From the NCBI GenBank assembly GCA_033964015.1, contig CM066919.1:27114204-27178203 (forward strand): a DNA stretch of 64,000 nucleotides, written 5' to 3'. A program made the position numbers and the translations under genes. The first letter of the stretch is position 1, and each line of letters opens with the position of its first letter. This stretch comes from Scolanthus callimorphus. Lineage: Eukaryota > Cnidaria > Anthozoa > Actiniaria > Edwardsiidae. The notes beneath the pieces are model-generated. The model saw only the letters and a program-made list of their open reading frames with translations. It did not search any database and had not been told where the DNA came from. Below are positions 60,201 through 64,000 of the stretch, in pieces.

Positions 60201-63200
60201 TCAATTTATAATAAGATTGAAGAAGAAGAAGAAGAGCTAATAAAAGACGATTACTATTTTAAACCGAAAAAAAAGGAAAGCAGGAAAAGGAAAGCATAGT
60301 TTTATCGACAGAGAGTCAAGGCCTGTGATTTTTTAGTGCATGTCTGATTGGCCTTGGAAAAGGCCATTTTGCTATACCCCCTCAGAAATTTGCTATACCC
60401 CCTCAGAAAAAAACTATTCTGTGGGGGGTGGGGGGGGGGGAAGGGTGCAGATAAAAAATGGGATGGCCCCTTTCAATTATGGATGGACCTTGTCTGCTGA
60501 CCATCTCTGATTTTTAGCCCTGATGATCTCTTGCCCTTAGTACACGTGCTGTTTATAAAAGCATGTTGCTGTTGTGATTTTTAAGGTTCTTGAGGTGAAA
60601 CACAAACAAACTGGACAGATATTTGCCATGAAGGTGTGTATTTGTTAAAACTATCTAAGCAAAGCTCTCTGTGAATTGAGAAACACTATTAGACTTGCCC
60701 ACAGATCTCGATGTAATCTACAGCTGAAGAAGGAACTTTTGTCCACTAGTGTTGTTGGTGTTGCTGTTTTTCATGACGCTTCTAAAATTATTTGATGGTT
60801 TCATATTCATGATTACTGTTGTTTAAGGTTCTTAACAAGGCAGAGATCATCAGAGAAAATGCTGTACAACAGTGTAAAGATGAGGTGAACATACAGGTTA
60901 GCCACGGTTATACTGATGTTCACTTCCCTAATTACCAATCCTTTCTATCCCAATTCTAGAGCCAGACATCTACATCTACATCTATGATTATAACTTGCAC
61001 CATCAATTTGACACTACGCAAGTATATAGACATCTACTTAAAAGCTTGATGTCTAGTCAGTGGCTACCATATGTCAAAATTACATCCTCACAGCTGACAA
61101 ATGAGCCATTCGCAACACATTTATGATGTCCTTGTTTATCTTGCATGTCATGTCATTTTCTATTTCTATTTTTAGATGAGACTAAACTCCTTTCCATTCC
61201 TAGTAAAAACATTCTACACCTGGCAAACAAAGCATAATCTTTTATTGGTAAGCTTGTCAATAAAAACAAAAGTAACCAGTAATAACATGTAATGTAAAAT
61301 ATAAAATGTCGTGTGTGATCAGTTGCTTTTTGTTTTCAGTGTCAGACTTTGTTGATGGAAGTGACATGTTTACTCTTTGGCTCCAAGAGCACACATTATC
61401 AGATGACCTTGTCAGGTTATATGTGGCAGAACTAGGCCTTACATTAGGTAAGAAACATAAGGGTGTGGATTGCAGGTTATAGTTTAAGATCCTTGATGGC
61501 AGTCTTACCTACTACAACTACAAATACCTACTTGGGATCCTATTGTGAGCTAGTGATACTACCTGGCTGAAAATGAAACATGAAATCCCATCCCTAATTC
61601 CATCTGGAATATATTATATGTGTCAAGATTTCAAGCAAATTCTGAATCACATTTATCAAATAAGGTCATTCAGATTACTTGCTTTCAGATTTTCTTCACA
61701 AAAATGATGTAATTTACAGAGACCTCAAGGTAAGATGGTGCCAAAAAGAATATAAGTAATTGGGAATTTTTCATGAAACTTTGTTTGACATGCCCATTAC
61801 TTTTTCTTTGTTTCAGCTGGAGAATATACTATTGGATGAAAATGGTAAGCTAAACTGCATACATTAAAAACCTTTATTGTACTATTCTCGTGGGGGAGGC
61901 TCTGGTGACAGCCAGTTGAGGTCCTTTCCTGCAGGCTGAATGTGTAAAAATTTCAGAAGTTCCAATCAAATCACACGCACATGTCAATAGCTGTCACCAG
62001 AGCCTCCCTGCTAGGTGACGAACCAGGGGGCTTTGGGTACAAGATTGGGGAAAACTAGTTCAAATGCAAGGGTAGGCAGTTTTCTGTTACAATAAAAAAT
62101 GGCTCATCTGGCTCATTATTTTGGCGAAACAGTAATTTTGTACAATCGAGACTGGGCATTTTTCTGTTCATTCACATTGCAGGTCATGCTAGAATTATTG
62201 ACTTTGGCTTATCAAAGCTAGTGAACCCTGGAGAGCGCCGTAATACGATATGTGGGACTCTACAATATATGGGTAGGTTGTCACATTTTTATTGCAGTCC
62301 CTAAGGATTTTTGTGTCTGGAAAGGCAAAACACGTGCTCAAGTATTGACTATTGGCTGGAGTCACAAACAGATGTGATCAATGACACAATAAAACATGCC
62401 CAAAACGTAAAAGCATCTACAAGAATTCCTTTGAGTACAAACGTATGTCAATCTTTCCCGCCATTTTGCATTCAGATGGTGCTACTTCTGTTGTATCGTG
62501 CGCTGACGGGAATAAGCAACCAACTCATCAATGGAATACGCATGTAGCACCATATTTGATCATTATGTGACCGAGCACGTTTTTTCCCTCAGCCCCTGAA
62601 GTCCTCCGAGGGGAGAACTACACGGCCGCATGTGATTGGTGGAGTCTGGGAATAGTCATGTACACACTAACCATTGGGCAGGTACTTATGACGTCACATA
62701 TCCAATTCTTGGGTTTCAATCACGTGACTTTTGCGCGTAATTTTGCTTCCGGTCTGAATCAGCTGGAGGTCAAGATGAAGAAGTTTTCTGAAGTTCACAG
62801 CGAAAATTCAAATTTAGTAGCTACATTTTCTAGAAAATCACAACTATAAATGAACCTGATGCGTATTTAAACTAAATCCTAGTGTAAATACAAATTTGTA
62901 CCGATTGGATGGTCGGGTTTTGCTTTTTTAGCCAGTTTTAACTGTGGTAAATGAGTAAAACTTAACAAATTGGCTGATATTTTAGGCAGCGTTTTTTCAA
63001 ATGCTTGATGTTTTCACTCATTTGGCTCGAAAAATAATTATTGTAATGAAAAATAGATAAGTAATAGGGTTGAGAAACATTTATATGCTTCTTCTGTTCT
63101 TTGTTTCTGGACGAAAGACCTGAGAAACAGACGTTTTTGAAGACGGTAAGCTAATTACTTGATTGCTGTTTTTTGTCAAATTGAAATGAACTCAGAAAAT

Positions 63201-63502
63201 CGACCCGGCTCTTTTGCATACAGTTTTCCCCATACTGCAAAACAACTTTCCACATAAACAAGATTCAATTCTCAATAAGCTATTACATGTAGGTGTCAAA
63301 TTTCTGTAGTTTCTAAAGTATGTTTTACAAAACGCCTAAATTTTGACTCTTTCAAAGTTGTGTTTCAGCCAACTCAACGCAGCGACAAAACTCACTTCGA
63401 CATGAAACAAAAACTTGACCAAATTGTAGCCAATGAAAAACAAATTGTATACACACGACTGGGAAAAAGAATCGAAAGTCCATGTCAACCTAGAATAAAT
63501 AG
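57290..63502 (+). CDS. RSKR: RSKR/SgK494-like AGC-family serine/threonine kinase, 11 exons, 3' end outside window
   Basis: Predicted ATP-dependent serine/threonine kinase. Exons: 57290-57556, 59529-59564, 60586-60633, 60828-60896, 61176-61247, 61340-61447, 61689-61729, 61817-61844, 62183-62272, 62593-62681, 63369-63502. The 89-residue leader begins MGNTQPKP (Gly2, possible but weak myristoylation site). Then come the glycine loop GKGAFG, FAMK with the catalytic Lys, [18 protein letters not shown] (helix C), [39 protein letters not shown] and ADWWSLGI, so all catalytic motifs are present. QCKDEVNIQ and TICGTLQYM resemble vertebrate SgK494/RSKR as I recall it. Exons 5 and 6 do not join in frame: one base is missing near TGTCAGAC at 61340. 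After exon 11 ([14 protein letters not shown]) the rest of the C-lobe lies beyond the right edge. Confidence 0.85.
57557..59528 (+). other. Large first intron of the RSKR-like kinase
   Basis: AT-rich intron of about 2 kb between the leader exon and the glycine-loop exon. I see no nested gene or clear transposon. The short frames near 58030-58437 have no support. Confidence 0.6.
59850..60468. mobile_element. Dispersed repeat, member 2 (inverted GGGCCAT ends)
   Basis: The left end GGGCCATTCTATTTTTTAGC, then TGCACCCCC, is inverted at the right (GGGTGCAGATAAAAAATGGG, then ATGGCCC). Inside, ACCCCCTCAGAAAT words recur. It lies in the intron between kinase exons 2 and 3 and is related to 21247-21500. 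Confidence 0.65.
62682..63368 (+). other. Intron 10 of the RSKR-like kinase
   Basis: Unremarkable AT-rich intron between the exon ending TLTIGQ and the exon starting PTQRSDK. It contains no recognised element. Confidence 0.5.
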
Positions 63503-63538
63503 GTAAATCCCGGAGTAAATCCCGGAGTAAATCCCGGA
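63503..63538. repeat. 12-bp triplication at a splice donor (GTAAATCCCGGA)
   Basis: Three tandem copies of GTAAATCCCGGA begin exactly at the exon 11 donor of the kinase, giving three potential GTAAAT donors in steps of 12 bases. Confidence 0.8.
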
Positions 63539-63650
63539 CGTTTTGCTTGGTTTTCGGACTCCTTGTAACTTAACTTAACTTAAGTAAATGTTTGACAAAC
63601 TTTCATTTTTGCCTACCTGCTCGGATTGTTTGAAGCGAACTTCATATGAT

Positions 63651-63860
63651 TTATCCGTGTATCAAATGAGAAACCAATTCATCCATAGTCCTGGTGGTTT
63701 GTGTAAATCCTTTATGATTCCCTAATTCATCCGTATAGCTACCAAACTCATTTAAACTTAATTTCAAATACATATCTTCATGAATCACTTTCACTTGGCG
63801 ACAACAAGTTCTCGAGGCCACGGCGCTTTTCGGCTGCTTTTCTGGAGTCGTTTGGACCAT
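63651..63860 (-). CDS. Short hypothetical frame, 69 codons
   Basis: The ATG at 63860 gives a composition that looks protein-like (EDMYLKLSLNEFGSYTDELG), with no signal peptide or TM segment. It lies antisense in the kinase gene near the right edge. I recognise no family, and it may be chance or an unspliced fragment of an element. Confidence 0.2.
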   Translation of the reverse strand: MVQTTPEKQPKSAVASRTCCRQVKVIHEDMYLKLSLNEFGSYTDELGNHKGFTQTTRTMDELVSHLIHG

Positions 63861-64000
63861 TTCGATTGTTTTCAGAGTTTGTATTCCTTGCTGTCTGTTT
63901 TGGGCAATCTAAAGACATCTGTTTATCTGTTTACCCAACTTGTAGAATCAGAAACAATGCGAGGAGATAACTTTTTCACAGTTTTCCATCTCGAAAAGCA

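Overview
The window is eukaryotic genomic DNA: genes are split by GT-AG introns, the gene families are animal ones, and much of the non-coding sequence is minisatellite and short inverted-repeat (MITE-like) DNA. Two tandem non-NMDA ionotropic glutamate receptors, a cAMP-dependent protein kinase regulatory subunit and an RSKR/SgK494-like AGC kinase fit an invertebrate metazoan. Small introns and the repeat style make an anthozoan cnidarian (sea anemone or coral) my best guess, but that is inference.

Layout. (1) 1.6-9.7 kb, minus strand: iGluR gene A, 15 coding exons. (2) 9.7-15.2 kb: intergenic, with one TIR element and a 13.2-13.6 kb tandem repeat. (3) 15.2-27.9 kb, minus strand: iGluR gene B, 16 coding exons and 930 aa, a head-to-tail paralogue of A. 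Its 4.3-kb first intron holds a TA-flanked 3.46-kb TIR element that carries a small spliced coding unit on the plus strand. (4) 28-35 kb: MITEs, a tRNA-Arg-like fragment joined to retroelement sequence, and a possible extra signal-peptide exon. (5) 35.2-36.3 kb, minus strand: an intact single-exon type-II-like PKA regulatory subunit. (6) 37.4-47.1 kb: a 10-kb satellite block. It has a TIR element made of GTCGAGGG arrays, two arrays of the same 120-bp repeat, a ~152-bp array between them, and a 19-bp minisatellite interrupted by a transposon that itself contains another. (7) 47.9-51.7 kb, plus strand: a two-exon gene for a predicted four-TM protein. (8) 52-56.5 kb: nested MITEs, several with poly-G/poly-C tracts. 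(9) 57.3 kb to the right edge, plus strand: the RSKR-like kinase, 11 exons seen, C-terminus beyond the window.

The exon models of the two receptors were checked by phase and length. Gene B sums to an exact open frame. Gene A is one base short, in the exon encoding M4. The kinase is one base short at exon 6, and the small gene inside the transposon has one extra A in a homopolymer. Three one-base indels, two of them in homopolymer runs, could be residual assembly errors or real lesions.

The most interesting items are: the transposon-borne spliced coding unit in the receptor intron; the PKA type-II-like subunit with an RI-like alanine pseudosubstrate; the unusual ligand-pocket residues of both receptors; the 120-bp satellite carrying a CACGTG and an inverted CCAAT site in nearly every copy; and the nested transposons in the minisatellite.
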